DNA of 64,000 bases, taken from Pseudomonas sp. HR96 (GTDB lineage: Bacteria; Pseudomonadota; Gammaproteobacteria; Pseudomonadales; Pseudomonadaceae). Both the position numbers and the translations under genes were made by a program. The notes under the pieces were generated by a model, which did not search any database, was not told the DNA's origin, and saw only the letters and a program-made list of their open reading frames with translations. Below are positions 22,701 to 32,023 of this stretch, in pieces. How positions within the stretch are numbered: the first letter of the stretch is position 1; the number at the start of each line of letters is the position of its first letter. Location: contig NZ_CP139141.1 of the NCBI RefSeq assembly GCF_034059295.1, forward strand, positions 1,099,001 to 1,163,000, given 5' to 3'.

Positions 22701-22873
22701 GCACCGGGCAGCTGCGCGCTGACTTGCAAAGTGGGAAACTCGGCCTGTGGCAATGGCGCCACCGGCAGCTGCGGCAAGGCCATCAGGCCGAGCACGACGC
22801 AGGCGACGGTCAGCAGCAGGGTGGCCACGGGGTGCCCGACGCACCAGCCTGACAGCGATGCGCGCGGACTCAT
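19799..22873 (-). CDS. RND efflux transporter, inner-membrane pump subunit
   Basis: A proton-driven export pump of the hydrophobe/amphiphile efflux RND family, 1024 residues, the usual length. It has two large periplasmic loops and twelve TM helices. The proton-relay Asp pair is in GFVVDDAIVVVENIHRHLE (TM4, near residue 405), and the TM10 Lys region is LIGIVKKNGILMIDF. The overall sequence is closest to MdtC/MuxC-like pumps, but the locus has a single pump gene. Its ATG overlaps the stop of the adaptor gene. No outer-membrane factor gene follows, so a shared OprM/TolC-type channel is inferred. Substrates are unknown. Confidence 0.92.
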   Translation of the reverse strand: MSPRASLSGWCVGHPVATLLLTVACVVLGLMALPQLPVAPLPQAEFPTLQVSAQLPGASPQTMASSVATPLEVQFSAIPGMTQMTSTSALGSSVLTLQFSLDKSIDVAAQEVQAAINTAAGRLPKDLPSLPTWRKVNPADSPVLILSVSSMQMPGTQLSDLVESVLARQISQIEGVGLVNIGGQQRPAIRVQAQADKLAALGLTLADLRLTLQDTSLNLAKGALYGDSSLSTLAANDQLFEADDYAGLILAYREGAPVRVADVATVVAGAENAYVQAWSRERPGLNLIISRQPGANIIDTVERIKAALPALEAMLPASVQVEVLTDRTQTIRASLQEVQLTLLIAVLLVVAVMALFLRQWSATLIVTAVLAVSLIATLAVMYAMGMSLNNLTLVAIVIAVGFVVDDAIVVVENIHRHLEAGESLREAAIKGASEISFTVMSISISLVAAFIPLLFMGGVVGRLFKEFALTATATILISAVVSLTLAPTLAALCMRRPTHRAEARPGFGERLLAGYERGLRYALAHQNAMLGLFALTLALAIGGYVVIPKGFFPLQDTGFVVGTSEAAADISYNDMVDKHRQLAQVVGADPAVQVFSHLVGVTGSNQTIANGRFFITLKDRSERDVSASGFIDRLRPQLAAIPGIVLYLRAGQDINLGSGPSRAQYQYVVKGSDGTLLNQWTARLTEHLRGSPALRDLSNDLQLGASVTPVDIDRAAAARFGLSVADVAQTLYDAFGQRQINEFQTDANQYKVILELDAAQRGKAESLELFHLRSPLGNELVPMAALARATAPVSGPLTISHDGLFPAANLSFNLAPGVSLGDAVQVIERARLEIGMPATLTGSFQGAAQAFQASLASQPWLILAALLAVYIILGVLYESFVHPLTILSTLPSAGLGALVMLWLCGEDFSIMALIGLVLLIGIVKKNGILMIDFALDAQRQRGLSPEQAIYQACLTRFRPIMMTTLAALLGALPLMLGHGAGAELRQPLGMAVVGGLLVSQGLTLFTTPIIYLKLGRWHRTWRAG

Positions 22874-24018
22874 TGCGCAGGCCCCTTAGCGCTGGCGGTG
22901 GACGATTCGCCGACCACCTGCACCCTGGCACCGGGCTTGAGCCGCGATTGGCCATCGCTGACCAGGGTATCGCCTCGGGCGACCCCCTCGACCACCGTCA
23001 GCTCGCTGTTCTGGAACAGGACTCGCAGTGGCACCGATTCCACCTCTTCACCGTTGACCCGGTAGGCAAAATGATTTTCCAGGCCGCGCTGGACCACCCG
23101 CGTCGGTACCACCAAGGCATCACGCAATGGCTCAGTCGCCAGCGAGACATTGACCAGCTGCCCGGGCCAGAGGCGGGCATGGGGGTTGGCGAATTCGGCT
23201 TTGACGCGCACGGTGCCAGTGCCACCTGCCACCTGATTGTCGATCAGCACCAGATGGCCCTCGCCCAGCGGCGCCGCACCTTCTGAGCCTTCATCCGCGC
23301 GAGCCTGGACCTGGGCGGGCGGGATCTGGCCGGCCAGTTGGTGAAGCATGGCCAGGTGGCGCTGAGGCAACGCGAACTCCACGGTGATCGGGTCCAGCTG
23401 GGTCACGCTGAACAGGCCTTGGGCGTCGCCAGCGCGCACAACGTTGCCTGGGTCGATGTTGCGGATACCGACTCTGCCGCTGGCCGGTGAGTGGATCAGC
23501 GTATGCGACAGCTGCACCTGGGCCAGGGCGACACTGGCCTGGTCGCCAGCCACGGCCGCCTCGAGCTGCTCGGTCAAGGCGTGCTGCTGGTCGAGCACCT
23601 GGTGGGAAATGCTTTTGTCGCCCCCCAGCTGGCGGTAGCGGTCAAGGTCGATCTGCGCGACTCGCAGTTGCGCCTGGCTCTGGCGCAGTTGAGCTGTGGC
23701 CTGGGCCAGAGTCGCACGAGCGGCGCGATCATCGAAGACCGCCAGCAGATCGCCGGTTTTGACCTGCTGGCCTTCCTTGACCGCGATGCGCATCAGCAAC
23801 CCGTCGATCTGCGGGCGCACTTCGACGTTGTGCCGGGCCTTTACCGCGCCAATGGCGTCGAGGCTGCGCGGCACGTCGCGTTGCTCGACGCTGATGACTC
23901 GGACCGGAATCACCGGCTGGACGCCAAGGGCCGGAGCTGGCCGGCGCAGAGTCGATAACGCCACGGCGAGGCAGCAGGCCAGCAACGCAGCGAGGAGGAG
24001 TTTCGAGCGGATTTGCAT
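22870..24018 (-). CDS. RND efflux periplasmic adaptor (membrane fusion protein)
   Basis: Bridges the RND pump to an outer-membrane channel. The product has 382 residues: an N-terminal membrane anchor or signal (MQIRSKLLLAALLACCLAVAL), the lipoyl half-motif VRPQIDGLLMRIAVKEGQQVKTGDLL near 70, an alpha-helical hairpin (about 105-170), the second lipoyl half IHSPASGRVGIRNIDPGNVV near 185, and beta-barrel regions. It is the first gene of the two-gene operon and overlaps the pump gene by 4 bases (ATGA). No regulator gene is adjacent. Confidence 0.92.
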   Translation of the reverse strand: MQIRSKLLLAALLACCLAVALSTLRRPAPALGVQPVIPVRVISVEQRDVPRSLDAIGAVKARHNVEVRPQIDGLLMRIAVKEGQQVKTGDLLAVFDDRAARATLAQATAQLRQSQAQLRVAQIDLDRYRQLGGDKSISHQVLDQQHALTEQLEAAVAGDQASVALAQVQLSHTLIHSPASGRVGIRNIDPGNVVRAGDAQGLFSVTQLDPITVEFALPQRHLAMLHQLAGQIPPAQVQARADEGSEGAAPLGEGHLVLIDNQVAGGTGTVRVKAEFANPHARLWPGQLVNVSLATEPLRDALVVPTRVVQRGLENHFAYRVNGEEVESVPLRVLFQNSELTVVEGVARGDTLVSDGQSRLKPGARVQVVGESSTASAKGPAQ

Positions 24019-24327
24019 GGGAGGTCGGGGCCAGCAGGGTCAGTGGATAGACCCGCTGTTATAACGCGTGGGGCAGGGCAAACCTGTCGGCAGGCCGTCG
24101 ATGGCGAAGAAACTCCGGACCTTTTAGTGACATTTCATTGCCGGGCGTTTTCCAGAGCGATGCTCCGGCGGCGTCCATAGGACAAAGGCAACAGGGTGGG
24201 TACGAAAAAAAGCGGCCAGAGCCAAACTTTAAGGCTTTTCCTACAAGCTTCTCGGAATTTGCCAATGTAACAATTCTTCCTAACTCCAGAGAATCAGGGC
24301 TCGAGTCGTTACCCAGAGGTAGCTCCG
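24019..24327. other. 309-bp divergent gap upstream of the RND operon
   Basis: The gap holds the 5' regions of the RND operon (minus) and the small membrane-protein gene (plus). Short frames here lack ribosome sites. I saw no clear operator, hairpin with T-run or RNA gene. Confidence 0.5.
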
Positions 24328-24615
24328 ATGATTGCTTTGGTAAACGTCAGATACGGCAAAGCCTTGGCCCTGCTGGCCGTGGCGGTCATATTGCTGTCGC
24401 TGCATGGCCTGACCCCCGCCTGCGGCTGCCGGGTGCTCGTCGTGTTGCTGGCGGGGTTGCTGGGCTGCGCCTGCGCAGCCTTGCAGCGTGACTTCTGGCT
24501 CAAAAGCCTGCTACTGGCAATGTTCCTGCTCAACCTGGCGGCGCTGGGCCTGGAACGCAACCAGGCGGCGCACCTGTCGTTGTTCCGGTGGCTGCAATGG
24601 TTCGTGCTGGCCTGA
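24328..24615 (+). CDS. Small hydrophobic membrane protein
   Basis: A 95-residue protein not recognised. Two to three hydrophobic segments are visible: ALALLAVAVILLSLHGL (about 11-27), VLVVLLAGLLGCACAAL (about 36-52) and LLLAMFLLNLAALGL (about 60-74). AGAGG lies 8-12 bases before ATG. It ends 9 bases before the convergent cheV stop. Its regular hydrophobic pattern and ribosome site favour a real gene, but no function can be stated. Confidence 0.55.
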   Translation: MIALVNVRYGKALALLAVAVILLSLHGLTPACGCRVLVVLLAGLLGCACAALQRDFWLKSLLLAMFLLNLAALGLERNQAAHLSLFRWLQWFVLA

Positions 24616-24624
24616 GCGTTGTGC

Positions 24625-25518
24625 TCAGCTGCCAGCGACGGCGCGCGCGGCAGTGACCAGGCACTCGGTCAACTCCGGCGAGGAGAACTTGGTCAGCACG
24701 GCATTGGCACCGGCGTCCCTGGCTTTCTGGGCGTTCATGGTGCTGTCCAGCGAAGTGTGCAGCAGGATGTAAAGCTCCTGATAATCCGGCGTTTCGCGCA
24801 GGGTACGGGTCAAGGCGAAGCCGTCCATTTCCGACATCTCGATGTCCGACACCAAAATGTTGATCTGCGCCGCAGTGCCCTGTAGTTCGAGCAGCACATC
24901 GATGGCCTCCCTGGCGCTCTTGGCGGTGTGGCATTCAAGCCCCAGGTTGCGCAAGGTCAGGATCGACTGTTGCAACGCCACCTGGCTATCGTCCACCACC
25001 AGGATCCGCGCGCCGGCCAGCAGCTGCGCATGTTCGGCTGGCAGTCCCTTGGGCGGCGCGGTGATGCGTGCCGGGGCGATACCGTGGATGACCTTCTCGA
25101 TGTCGAGCACCTGCACCAGAGTGCCATCGACCTGGGTGACACCGGTGATGAAGGATTTCACCCCCGAGGCGTAGGGCGGCGGGCGAATGTCGGTGGTCAG
25201 GCAGTGGATGATCTTGCTCACCGCCTGCACATGCAGGCCCTGCTTGGAGCGGCTGACATCGGTGACGATCAGGCAGCCGGCCTCGGGCGCCAGCAACGGC
25301 TGTTCACCGATGGCGCGGCTAAGGTCGATGACCGAGAGGGCTTCGCCGCGCAGGGTGGCAACACCTTTGACATGGGGATGCGACTCGGGCAACCGGGTAA
25401 GGGGAGGGCAGGGAATGATCTCGCTGACCTTGAGCAGATTGATTGCCATCAGCTTGCCGCTGCGCAGGGTGAACAGCAGCAAGGAGAGCGAATCGGCACG
25501 GGCGTTCCTGGACATCAT
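24625..25518 (-). CDS. cheV: Chemotaxis coupling/response protein CheV
   Basis: Couples chemoreceptors to the CheA kinase and may act as a phosphate sink. The product has 297 residues: an N-terminal CheW-like domain (about 10-150) and a C-terminal receiver domain (about 168-290). The receiver shows the acidic pair VVDDS, the phosphorylatable Asp in LVSDIEMSEMDGF, and the conserved Lys in VLTKFSSPE. Two adjacent ATG codons are possible; the first (25518) has AAGG six bases upstream. It is a single gene, convergent with the small membrane-protein gene. Confidence 0.9.
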   Translation of the reverse strand: MMSRNARADSLSLLLFTLRSGKLMAINLLKVSEIIPCPPLTRLPESHPHVKGVATLRGEALSVIDLSRAIGEQPLLAPEAGCLIVTDVSRSKQGLHVQAVSKIIHCLTTDIRPPPYASGVKSFITGVTQVDGTLVQVLDIEKVIHGIAPARITAPPKGLPAEHAQLLAGARILVVDDSQVALQQSILTLRNLGLECHTAKSAREAIDVLLELQGTAAQINILVSDIEMSEMDGFALTRTLRETPDYQELYILLHTSLDSTMNAQKARDAGANAVLTKFSSPELTECLVTAARAVAGS

Positions 25519-25851
25519 GCAAACCTTATGGTCGGACCGTTCGGTATGGGTTTACCGGGTGCGTATGGGGTTATCGGCGCTTGGCCGTCGAGCTTGAGTG
25601 TAGGTGGTGGCGCGGGCAGCCTGGGCTCTGCGGGCAGATGATGCATTGCCTGGCAGGCCGGTTCGAGGTCCGCAGCAGGCGCTTGACTGCCCGGTCGCTT
25701 AATCCTGTTTTAATCATGTCGCCCTTTACTCGCGCGCTGAAACACATCGCGGGTCGCCAGCGTGTAGACTGGCCGCCCTGAAATCAGCGCGTTGGACTGC
25801 CACGCCCGGCAAGCCCCGAGGCGAGCAGTCCGTAGAACCAAGGGACAAGCA

Positions 25852-26376
25852 ATGGCCAACGACACCGTGCAACTGGCGCGTGAAAAGCGTTTCCTGGTCC
25901 TGCTGGGCATTATCTGCCTGGCGATGATCGGCGGCGCACTTTATATGCAGATCGTGCTCGAAGAAATGCCGTGCCCGTTATGTATCCTGCAACGTTACGG
26001 CCTGCTGCTGATTGCCGTGTTCGCCTTCGCCGGCGCCGCCATGCGCAGCCGCGCGGGCCTGACGGTGTGTGAGGGGTTGGTGGTGCTCAGCGCCCTGGGC
26101 GGCATGGTCGCGGCCGGCCAGCACGCCTATGTGCTGGCCCATCCTACCGAAAGCTGTGGGGTCGACGTGCTGCAGCCGATTGTCGATGGACTGCCACTGG
26201 CCAACCTGTTGCCGTCGGTGTTTTCGGTGCAGGGTTTCTGCACCACGGCCTATCCACCCGTGCTCGGCCTGTCGCTGGCGCAATGGGCGCTTGTGGCGTT
26301 CGCCCTGACTGCGGTACTGGTGCCGCTGGGCGTCTGGCGCAACCGTCGTTCATCGTCGCGGCGGGGGTCATATTGA
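25852..26376 (+). CDS. dsbB: Disulfide bond formation protein DsbB
   Basis: An inner-membrane oxidase that reoxidises DsbA and passes electrons to quinone. The product has 174 residues and four TM helices. The first redox Cys pair is in EEMPCPLCILQRYG (CxxC form). The second pair is Cys in ESCGVDVLQ and GFCTTAYPP of the second periplasmic loop, and Arg follows the first pair in LQRYG. The frame opens 20 codons earlier, but ATG 25852 has the AGGGA ribosome site and the family start. It lies upstream of the cyo operon, which supplies a quinol oxidase, but its own promoter and a 566-bp gap separate them. Confidence 0.93.
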   Translation: MANDTVQLAREKRFLVLLGIICLAMIGGALYMQIVLEEMPCPLCILQRYGLLLIAVFAFAGAAMRSRAGLTVCEGLVVLSALGGMVAAGQHAYVLAHPTESCGVDVLQPIVDGLPLANLLPSVFSVQGFCTTAYPPVLGLSLAQWALVAFALTAVLVPLGVWRNRRSSSRRGSY

Positions 26377-26491
26377 GTTTGCACAAGCGTGCCAGGTGGG
26401 TGCGGCGAAATGCCCGATTTTTGCGGGTGCGACAATTTGGCGAGGGCCGCAAAGCCCCGTGGCGTCTAGGCTGCGGGCAGTTTTCAGGAGG

Positions 26492-26508
26492 TGCGACATC
26501 ATGTCGCA
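26492..26508. promoter_or_regulatory. RegA/RoxR-type operator before the cyo promoter
   Basis: TGCGACATCATGTCGCA is a 17-bp palindrome (8 bp + 1 + 8 bp) whose core GCGAC-N5-GTCGC fits the GNGRC...GNCGC box of the RegA/ActR/RoxR redox regulators. It ends 5 bases before the -35 element, a position suited to activation. Binding is inferred. Confidence 0.55.
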
Positions 26509-26513
26509 AGCTA

Positions 26514-26541
26514 TTGAAATCAAGCGCTATTGTTGCATAAT
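26514..26541 (+). promoter_or_regulatory. Sigma-70 promoter of the cyo operon
   Basis: TTGAAA (26514-26519) and CATAAT (26536-26541) are each one mismatch from consensus, with a 16-bp spacer. Transcription would start near 26548, leaving a leader of about 395 nt. The leader contains a 9-bp hairpin (arms 26639-26647 and 26659-26667) and an AAGAAGAAA motif (26785-26793) resembling Crc/Hfq sites. Confidence 0.6.
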
Positions 26542-26942
26542 GAGGGAATAACTGTTGTTGAGATAGCCATAGTCTTCGCAGGGTTACCTCACTACAATCG
26601 CGGCAATTTCAGCCTGGCTGAGGTTGTGCGAAGCGAGGTGCCGAGCCGCTTCACAGCGGGCTCGGCAAGCTCTCGAAGCCGTCTTGGCGTTCCGCTCCCG
26701 TACCTGCGGTGCAGCCTCGGAACCCGACGGAATGCTTCTGAAAACAGGCCGTTTTCGCCAGCGTCAACTAGCCTGCGAAGTCATAAGAAGAAAGTACTGC
26801 GTCACACAGGTCTGCCACCCAGTAGCTGCTGACTTCGAGGCAAACCCGTATTCAAATCCGATAAATGCTGGCGCTTGGCAGGTTGAAGTGTTGGCAATCA
26901 AAACACAATTGCATTGAAGCAAGCTGCTCTAGAGGTCGTGAG

Positions 26943-27881
26943 ATGAGTAAAAAGCGTTACCCCAGACTGTTTGGCATACTGCCCTTTTTAGGCATGCTTT
27001 TTCTCGGTGGGTGCAATTGGACCCTGCTCGACCCGAAAGGGCAGGTGGGCATCGACGAGAGAAACCTGATCTATATTTCGTTCGCGCTGATGTTGCTGGT
27101 GGTGATCCCCGTGATCGTCATGGCGTTCGTCTTCGCCTGGAAATATCGTGCCTCCAACAAGGACGCCACCTACACGCCTGAGTGGGCCCACTCCACCAAG
27201 ATCGAAATGGTCGTCTGGGGCGTGCCTCTGCTCATCATCATTGCGCTGGGCTACGTGACCTACGTCTCCACCCACCACCTTGATCCGTACCGCCCACTGG
27301 ATTCCGACGTCAAGCCGGTCACCATCCAGGTCGTGGCGCTCGACTGGAAATGGCTGTTCATCTACCCGGAACAGGGCATCGCCACCGTCAACAAGATCGT
27401 TTTCCCGGCGAACACTCCGGTCAACTTCCAGATCACTTCCGACTCGGTGATGAACTCGTTCTTCATCCCGGCCCTCGGCGGCCAGATCTACGCGATGGCC
27501 GGCATGCAAACCAAGCTGCACCTGATCGCCAACGAAAATGGCGAGTTCGACGGTATTTCCGCGAACTACAGCGGCGCGGGTTTCACCGGCATGAAGTTCA
27601 AAGCAGTCGCCACCTCCCAGGCCGATTTCGACGCCTGGGTCAGCGAAGTCAAAGGTGCACCTAAACAGCTGGATTCGGCTGAATACGCTGCCCTGGCCAA
27701 ACCAAGCGAGAAGAACCCTGTCGAGCTCTACTCTTCGTACCAGCCCAACCTGTTCCAGGTCATCCTCGATAAATACGAAGGCATGAAACCGGGCAAGGGC
27801 ATGAACCACGAAGAAAAAGGCATGGCCTCGATGGAAGGGATGGACATGGGTAAGCATTCAGCTGCTGGGGCAGAGGAGTAA
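26943..27881 (+). CDS. cyoA: Cytochrome bo3 ubiquinol oxidase subunit II
   Basis: Subunit II of the proton-pumping quinol oxidase, 312 residues. A lipoprotein signal peptide ends in the lipobox LGGC (Cys about residue 24). Two TM helices follow (about 40-65 and 85-105), then a periplasmic cupredoxin fold without the CuA ligands, as expected for a quinol rather than cytochrome c oxidase. ATG 26943 is chosen because it begins the lipoprotein signal; the frame extends 26 codons upstream. The segment [21 protein letters not shown] is typical. It is the first gene of cyoABCDE, with 3 bases before cyoB. Confidence 0.96.
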   Translation: MSKKRYPRLFGILPFLGMLFLGGCNWTLLDPKGQVGIDERNLIYISFALMLLVVIPVIVMAFVFAWKYRASNKDATYTPEWAHSTKIEMVVWGVPLLIIIALGYVTYVSTHHLDPYRPLDSDVKPVTIQVVALDWKWLFIYPEQGIATVNKIVFPANTPVNFQITSDSVMNSFFIPALGGQIYAMAGMQTKLHLIANENGEFDGISANYSGAGFTGMKFKAVATSQADFDAWVSEVKGAPKQLDSAEYAALAKPSEKNPVELYSSYQPNLFQVILDKYEGMKPGKGMNHEEKGMASMEGMDMGKHSAAGAEE

Positions 27882-27884
27882 GAG

Positions 27885-29888
27885 ATGTTCGGTAAATTAA
27901 GTCTGGAAGCGATACCCTTCCACGAACCGATCGTGATGGTGACGCTTGCCGTCGTCGCGGTCCTCGGGGCAGCGGTACTCGGTCTGATCACCTATCACAA
28001 GAAGTGGCTGTACCTCTGGACCGAATGGTTGACCAGCGTCGACCACAAGAAAATCGGCGTGATGTACATCCTGGTTGCCGTGGTCATGCTGATCCGCGGC
28101 TTCGCCGACGCCATCATGATGCGCTCGCAACTGGCCGTGGCCACGGGCGGTTCCACCGGCTTCCTGCCGCCGGAACACTATGACCAGATCTTCACCGCTC
28201 ACGGTGTGATCATGATCATCTTCATGGCCATGCCTTTCATGATCGGCCTGATGAACATCGTCGTTCCGCTGCAGATCGGTGCGCGCGACGTTGCCTTCCC
28301 GTTCCTGAACTCGGTCAGCTTCTGGCTGTTCGTGGTCGGCGTGCTGCTGGTCAACATCTCCCTGGGTGTCGGCGAGTTCGCCAAGACCGGCTGGGTCGCT
28401 TATCCACCATTGGCGGGGTTGCAATACAGTCCTGGCGTAGGCGTCGACTACTACATCTGGTCGCTGCAGATTTCCGGCCTGGGTACCTTGCTGACCGGCG
28501 TGAACTTCATCGTCACCATTCTGAAGATGCGTGCCCCTGGCATGACCCTGATGAAGATGCCGGTGTTCACCTGGAACTGCCTGTGCACCGCTGTACTGAT
28601 CGCGGCCTCGTTCCCGATCCTGACCGCTGTACTGTTCATGCTGACGCTCGACCGCTACCTGGGTTTCCACTTCTTCACCAACGAGCTTGGTGGCAACCCG
28701 ATGATGTACGTCAACCTGTTCTGGGCATGGGGCCACCCTGAGGTTTACATCCTGATCCTGCCGGCGTTCGGCGTGTTCTCGGAAGTCACCTCGACCTTCG
28801 CCAAGAAGCGTCTGTTCGGCTACGTCTCGCTGGTATGGGCAACCATCGCCATCACCGTACTGTCGTTCGTGGTATGGCTGCACCACTTCTTCACCATGGG
28901 TTCGGGTGCCAACGTCAACGCCTTCTTCGGCATCATGACGATGGTGATCGCGATTCCGACCGGTGTGAAGATCTTCACCTGGCTGTTCACCCTGTATCGC
29001 GGCCGTATCGAGTTCACCGTGCCGATGCTGTGGACCCTGGGCTTCATCGTGACCTTCAGCATCGGCGGCATGACCGGCGTACTGCTGGCGGTACCGGGCG
29101 CCGACTTCGTGCTGCACAACAGCCTGTTCCTGATCGCGCACTTCCATAACGTGATCATCGGTGGTGCGGTATTCGGTTACCTGGCAGGCTTCAGCTTCTG
29201 GTTCCCGAAAGCCTTCGGCTTCAAGCTCAACGAGCGTCTGGGCAAGTACTCCTTCTGGTGCTGGCTGATCGGCTTCTACCTGGCCTTCATGCCGCTGTAC
29301 GCACTGGGCTTCATGGGCATGACTCGCCGCCTGAACCACACCGACAACCCGGAGTGGACCCCATGGCTGCTGGCCGCCTGGGTCGGTGCGCTGTTCGTCG
29401 CCGCCGGTATCTTCTTCCAGCTGCTGCAACTGTACGTCTCGATCCGCGACCGTGCGAAGAACCCGGACGTTTCGGGCGACCCATGGGATGGCCGTACCCT
29501 GGAATGGTCGACCTCGTCGCCACCCCCATTCTACAACTTCGCCGAGCAACCTGTGGTTTCCGACCTGGACGCCTACTGGGGCATGAAAGAACGTGGTGAT
29601 GCCACGACCAGGAAGGCCGATTACAAGCAGATCCACATGCCACGCAACACCGGCATGGGTGTGATCATGGGCTTCTTCGCCCTGATCCTGGGCTTCGCGA
29701 TGATCTGGCACATCTGGTGGGCAGCTGCCATCGGCCTGGCCGGCATGGTCATCACTCTGATCGTCCGCAGCTATGACGACGACATCGATTACTACGTGCC
29801 GGCTGAAGAAGTGGCGCGAATCGAAGGCGAACATCAGGCTAAATTGGCGAACGCCGCACGTCTGAACTCCTCGGTGGGGAAGGCTTAA
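27885..29888 (+). CDS. cyoB: Cytochrome bo3 ubiquinol oxidase subunit I
   Basis: The catalytic subunit with heme b, heme o3 and CuB, 667 residues and about 15 TM helices. The low-spin heme His and quinone region are in [15 protein letters not shown], the CuB His-Tyr crosslink in [17 protein letters not shown], the two CuB His in [10 protein letters not shown], and the heme ligands in [11 protein letters not shown]. It lies 3 bases after cyoA and 3 before cyoC. Cells would use this enzyme under high aeration. Confidence 0.98.
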   Translation: MFGKLSLEAIPFHEPIVMVTLAVVAVLGAAVLGLITYHKKWLYLWTEWLTSVDHKKIGVMYILVAVVMLIRGFADAIMMRSQLAVATGGSTGFLPPEHYDQIFTAHGVIMIIFMAMPFMIGLMNIVVPLQIGARDVAFPFLNSVSFWLFVVGVLLVNISLGVGEFAKTGWVAYPPLAGLQYSPGVGVDYYIWSLQISGLGTLLTGVNFIVTILKMRAPGMTLMKMPVFTWNCLCTAVLIAASFPILTAVLFMLTLDRYLGFHFFTNELGGNPMMYVNLFWAWGHPEVYILILPAFGVFSEVTSTFAKKRLFGYVSLVWATIAITVLSFVVWLHHFFTMGSGANVNAFFGIMTMVIAIPTGVKIFTWLFTLYRGRIEFTVPMLWTLGFIVTFSIGGMTGVLLAVPGADFVLHNSLFLIAHFHNVIIGGAVFGYLAGFSFWFPKAFGFKLNERLGKYSFWCWLIGFYLAFMPLYALGFMGMTRRLNHTDNPEWTPWLLAAWVGALFVAAGIFFQLLQLYVSIRDRAKNPDVSGDPWDGRTLEWSTSSPPPFYNFAEQPVVSDLDAYWGMKERGDATTRKADYKQIHMPRNTGMGVIMGFFALILGFAMIWHIWWAAAIGLAGMVITLIVRSYDDDIDYYVPAEEVARIEGEHQAKLANAARLNSSVGKA

Positions 29889-29891
29889 ACA

Positions 29892-30515
29892 ATGTCCAAC
29901 GCTATTCTTAATTCGGAAGTGGCTCACGAGCACGAGCACGGTCATGATGACCACCATGACGCCGGGGGCATGACTGTCTTCGGTTTCTGGATCTACCTGA
30001 TGACCGACTGCATCCTGTTTGCGTCGATCTTCGCGGGTTATGCCGTACTGGTGGACAACGTGGCGGGCGGGGTGTCCGGCAAGGACATCTTCGAGCTGCC
30101 TTACGTACTGGTTGAAACGGCGCTGCTGCTGTTCAGCTCGATCACCTACGGCTTCGCCATGCTGGCCCTGCACGCTGGCAAGAAGAACGCGGTGATGGGC
30201 TGGCTGGCCATTACCTTCCTGTTCGGCGCCGGCTTCATCGGCATGGAGATCAACGAGTTCCATCTGTTGATCTCCGAGGGCCACGGCCCGCAGACCAGCG
30301 GTTTCCTGACCGGCTTCTTCACCCTGGTGGGTACCCACGGTCTGCACGTGACCAGCGGTCTGATCTGGATGGCCGTGCTGATTGCTCAGGTCAACAAGAA
30401 TGGCCTGACCGCGACCAACAACACGCGCATGAGCTGCCTGAGCCTGTTCTGGCACTTCCTGGACGTGGTCTGGATCTGCGTGTTCACCGTTGTCTACCTG
30501 ATGGGGAAGATTTAA
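29892..30515 (+). CDS. cyoC: Cytochrome bo3 ubiquinol oxidase subunit III
   Basis: A structural membrane subunit, 207 residues with five TM helices. It includes [21 protein letters not shown] and a final helix with [19 protein letters not shown], the family signature. The N-terminus carries a run of His and acidic residues ([12 protein letters not shown], about residues 11-22), a possible metal-binding tail. The stop is directly followed by the cyoD ATG. Confidence 0.96.
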   Translation: MSNAILNSEVAHEHEHGHDDHHDAGGMTVFGFWIYLMTDCILFASIFAGYAVLVDNVAGGVSGKDIFELPYVLVETALLLFSSITYGFAMLALHAGKKNAVMGWLAITFLFGAGFIGMEINEFHLLISEGHGPQTSGFLTGFFTLVGTHGLHVTSGLIWMAVLIAQVNKNGLTATNNTRMSCLSLFWHFLDVVWICVFTVVYLMGKI

Positions 30516-30848
30516 ATGGCAAATGCTCACACTTCTGCCGCAGGTAGCAGCCACGGCAGTTACAAGTCCTACATGATCGGTTTCATCCTGTCGGTGATCC
30601 TGACCGCCATACCGTTCGGCCTGGTGATGTTCCCATCCATGTCGCGAGAGGCCACCCTGTGGATCGTAGTGATCTTCGCAGTGATCCAGGTGCTGGTGCA
30701 CCTGGTGTACTTCCTGCACCTGGATCGCACCTCCGAGCAACGCTGGAACGTGATCGCCTTCGTCTTCTCGGCGTTGATCATCGCGTTCCTGGTGGGCCTG
30801 TCGCTTTGGATCATGTTCAGCATCCATCACTTCATGATGGCGAAGTAG
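30516..30848 (+). CDS. cyoD: Cytochrome bo3 ubiquinol oxidase subunit IV
   Basis: The small assembly subunit of the bo3 oxidase, 110 residues with three TM helices (about 22-42, 50-70 and 82-104), including the [18 protein letters not shown] segment common to the family. Its ATG abuts the cyoC stop, and cyoE follows after 8 bases. Confidence 0.95.
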   Translation: MANAHTSAAGSSHGSYKSYMIGFILSVILTAIPFGLVMFPSMSREATLWIVVIFAVIQVLVHLVYFLHLDRTSEQRWNVIAFVFSALIIAFLVGLSLWIMFSIHHFMMAK

Positions 30849-30856
30849 GAACCCCA

Positions 30857-31744
30857 ATGTCCGTAAAGCACTTTATCCAAATCACCAAACCGGGGATCAT
30901 TTTCGGTAACGTGCTTTCTGTGGCAGGCGGCTTCTTTCTGGCCTCGCAAGGAACAGTGAACTACCTGCTGTTCCTGGCTACAGTGATTGGCACTTCATTG
31001 GTGGTGGCGTCCGGTTGTGCATTCAATAACTGCATCGACCGCGACATCGACGTGAAAATGGAGCGTACCAAGAACCGTGCACTGGTCCAGGGCCTGATCT
31101 CCACCAAGGTCGCCCTGGCCTATGCCACGCTGTTGGGCGTTGCCGGCCTCGCGATGCTGTACAGGATGGCCAACCCGATTGCGGCGCTGTTCGGCCTGAT
31201 CGGTTTCGTGATCTACGTGGGTTTCTACAGCCTGTACCTCAAGCGCAAGTCAGTGCATGGCACTCTGGTTGGCAGTCTCTCCGGAGCCATGCCACCGGTG
31301 ATTGGTTATGTAGCCGTCAGCGGTCACTTCGACCTGGCGGCCCTGACCCTGCTGGTGATGTTCAGCCTGTGGCAGATGCCGCACTCGTACGCGATTGCGA
31401 TCTTCCGCTTCAACGACTACCTCGCAGCTTCCATTCCGGTGCTGCCGGTCAAGCGCGGTATCGTCGTGGCGAAGAAACACATCCTGCTCTACATCCTGGC
31501 CTTCGTGCTGGCGACCCTGATGTTGACCATCGGTGGCTACGCCGGCATGAGTTATCTGGCGGTGGCGGCAGCGATGGGCATGTACTGGCTGCACATGGCG
31601 TGGACCGGCTACAAGGCGGTCGACGACAAGGTCTGGGCACGCAAGCTGTTCGTGTTCTCGATCTTCACCATCACCGCGCTCAGCGTGATGATGTCGCTGG
31701 ACTTCAAGGTGCCGAGCGAGCTGCTGCTCACCTACGCACATTGA
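30857..31744 (+). CDS. cyoE: Protoheme IX farnesyltransferase (heme O synthase)
   Basis: Attaches a farnesyl group to heme b to make heme O for the bo3 oxidase. The product is a polytopic UbiA-family prenyltransferase of 295 residues. The first Asp-rich motif is [18 protein letters not shown], and the conserved loop [16 protein letters not shown] is near residue 180. ATG 30857 ([13 protein letters not shown]) is the family start; the frame continues upstream through cyoD without relevance. It is the last gene of cyoABCDE and is followed by a strong terminator. Confidence 0.96.
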   Translation: MSVKHFIQITKPGIIFGNVLSVAGGFFLASQGTVNYLLFLATVIGTSLVVASGCAFNNCIDRDIDVKMERTKNRALVQGLISTKVALAYATLLGVAGLAMLYRMANPIAALFGLIGFVIYVGFYSLYLKRKSVHGTLVGSLSGAMPPVIGYVAVSGHFDLAALTLLVMFSLWQMPHSYAIAIFRFNDYLAASIPVLPVKRGIVVAKKHILLYILAFVLATLMLTIGGYAGMSYLAVAAAMGMYWLHMAWTGYKAVDDKVWARKLFVFSIFTITALSVMMSLDFKVPSELLLTYAH

Positions 31745-31759
31745 TTTCTGGAGCTCGAT

Positions 31760-31798
31760 AAAAACCCCGAGGCCTTATAAGCCTTGGGGTTTTTTTTT
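31760..31798 (+). terminator. Intrinsic terminator after cyoE
   Basis: AAAACCCCGAGGC-cttataa-GCCTTGGGGTTTT with a run of nine T, 16 bases after the stop. It closes the cyo operon. Confidence 0.92.
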
Positions 31799-32023
31799 GC
31801 CTCCCGGTAAGACCGGCGTCATCATTTTATTCAGTAATGGTATCGGCACTGCACTATTTGCAATGCCCCATTTTCAATGGTGTAAATCAGGCGATGTTCG
31901 TCGCTTTGCTCCGATTGAAACCTCTGGACAAACATCCCCGCCGAAGATTATCGTCCGCCCTGTGCCACCGCAGTGGCCAACGTCGCTCGGACGGTTCCGG
32001 GCGCTCACGTTTTCGAGGAAGTC

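Noticed and set aside
24059..24265. 68-codon minus-strand frame upstream of the RND adaptor
   Set aside because: No ribosome site and no recognisable product; it covers the promoter region of the operon.
27897..30857. 986-codon open frame on the minus strand opposite cyoB-cyoD
   Set aside because: Antisense shadow of strongly recognised cyo genes; its product is His/Gln/Asp-rich without motifs, as is usual opposite high-GC codon usage.
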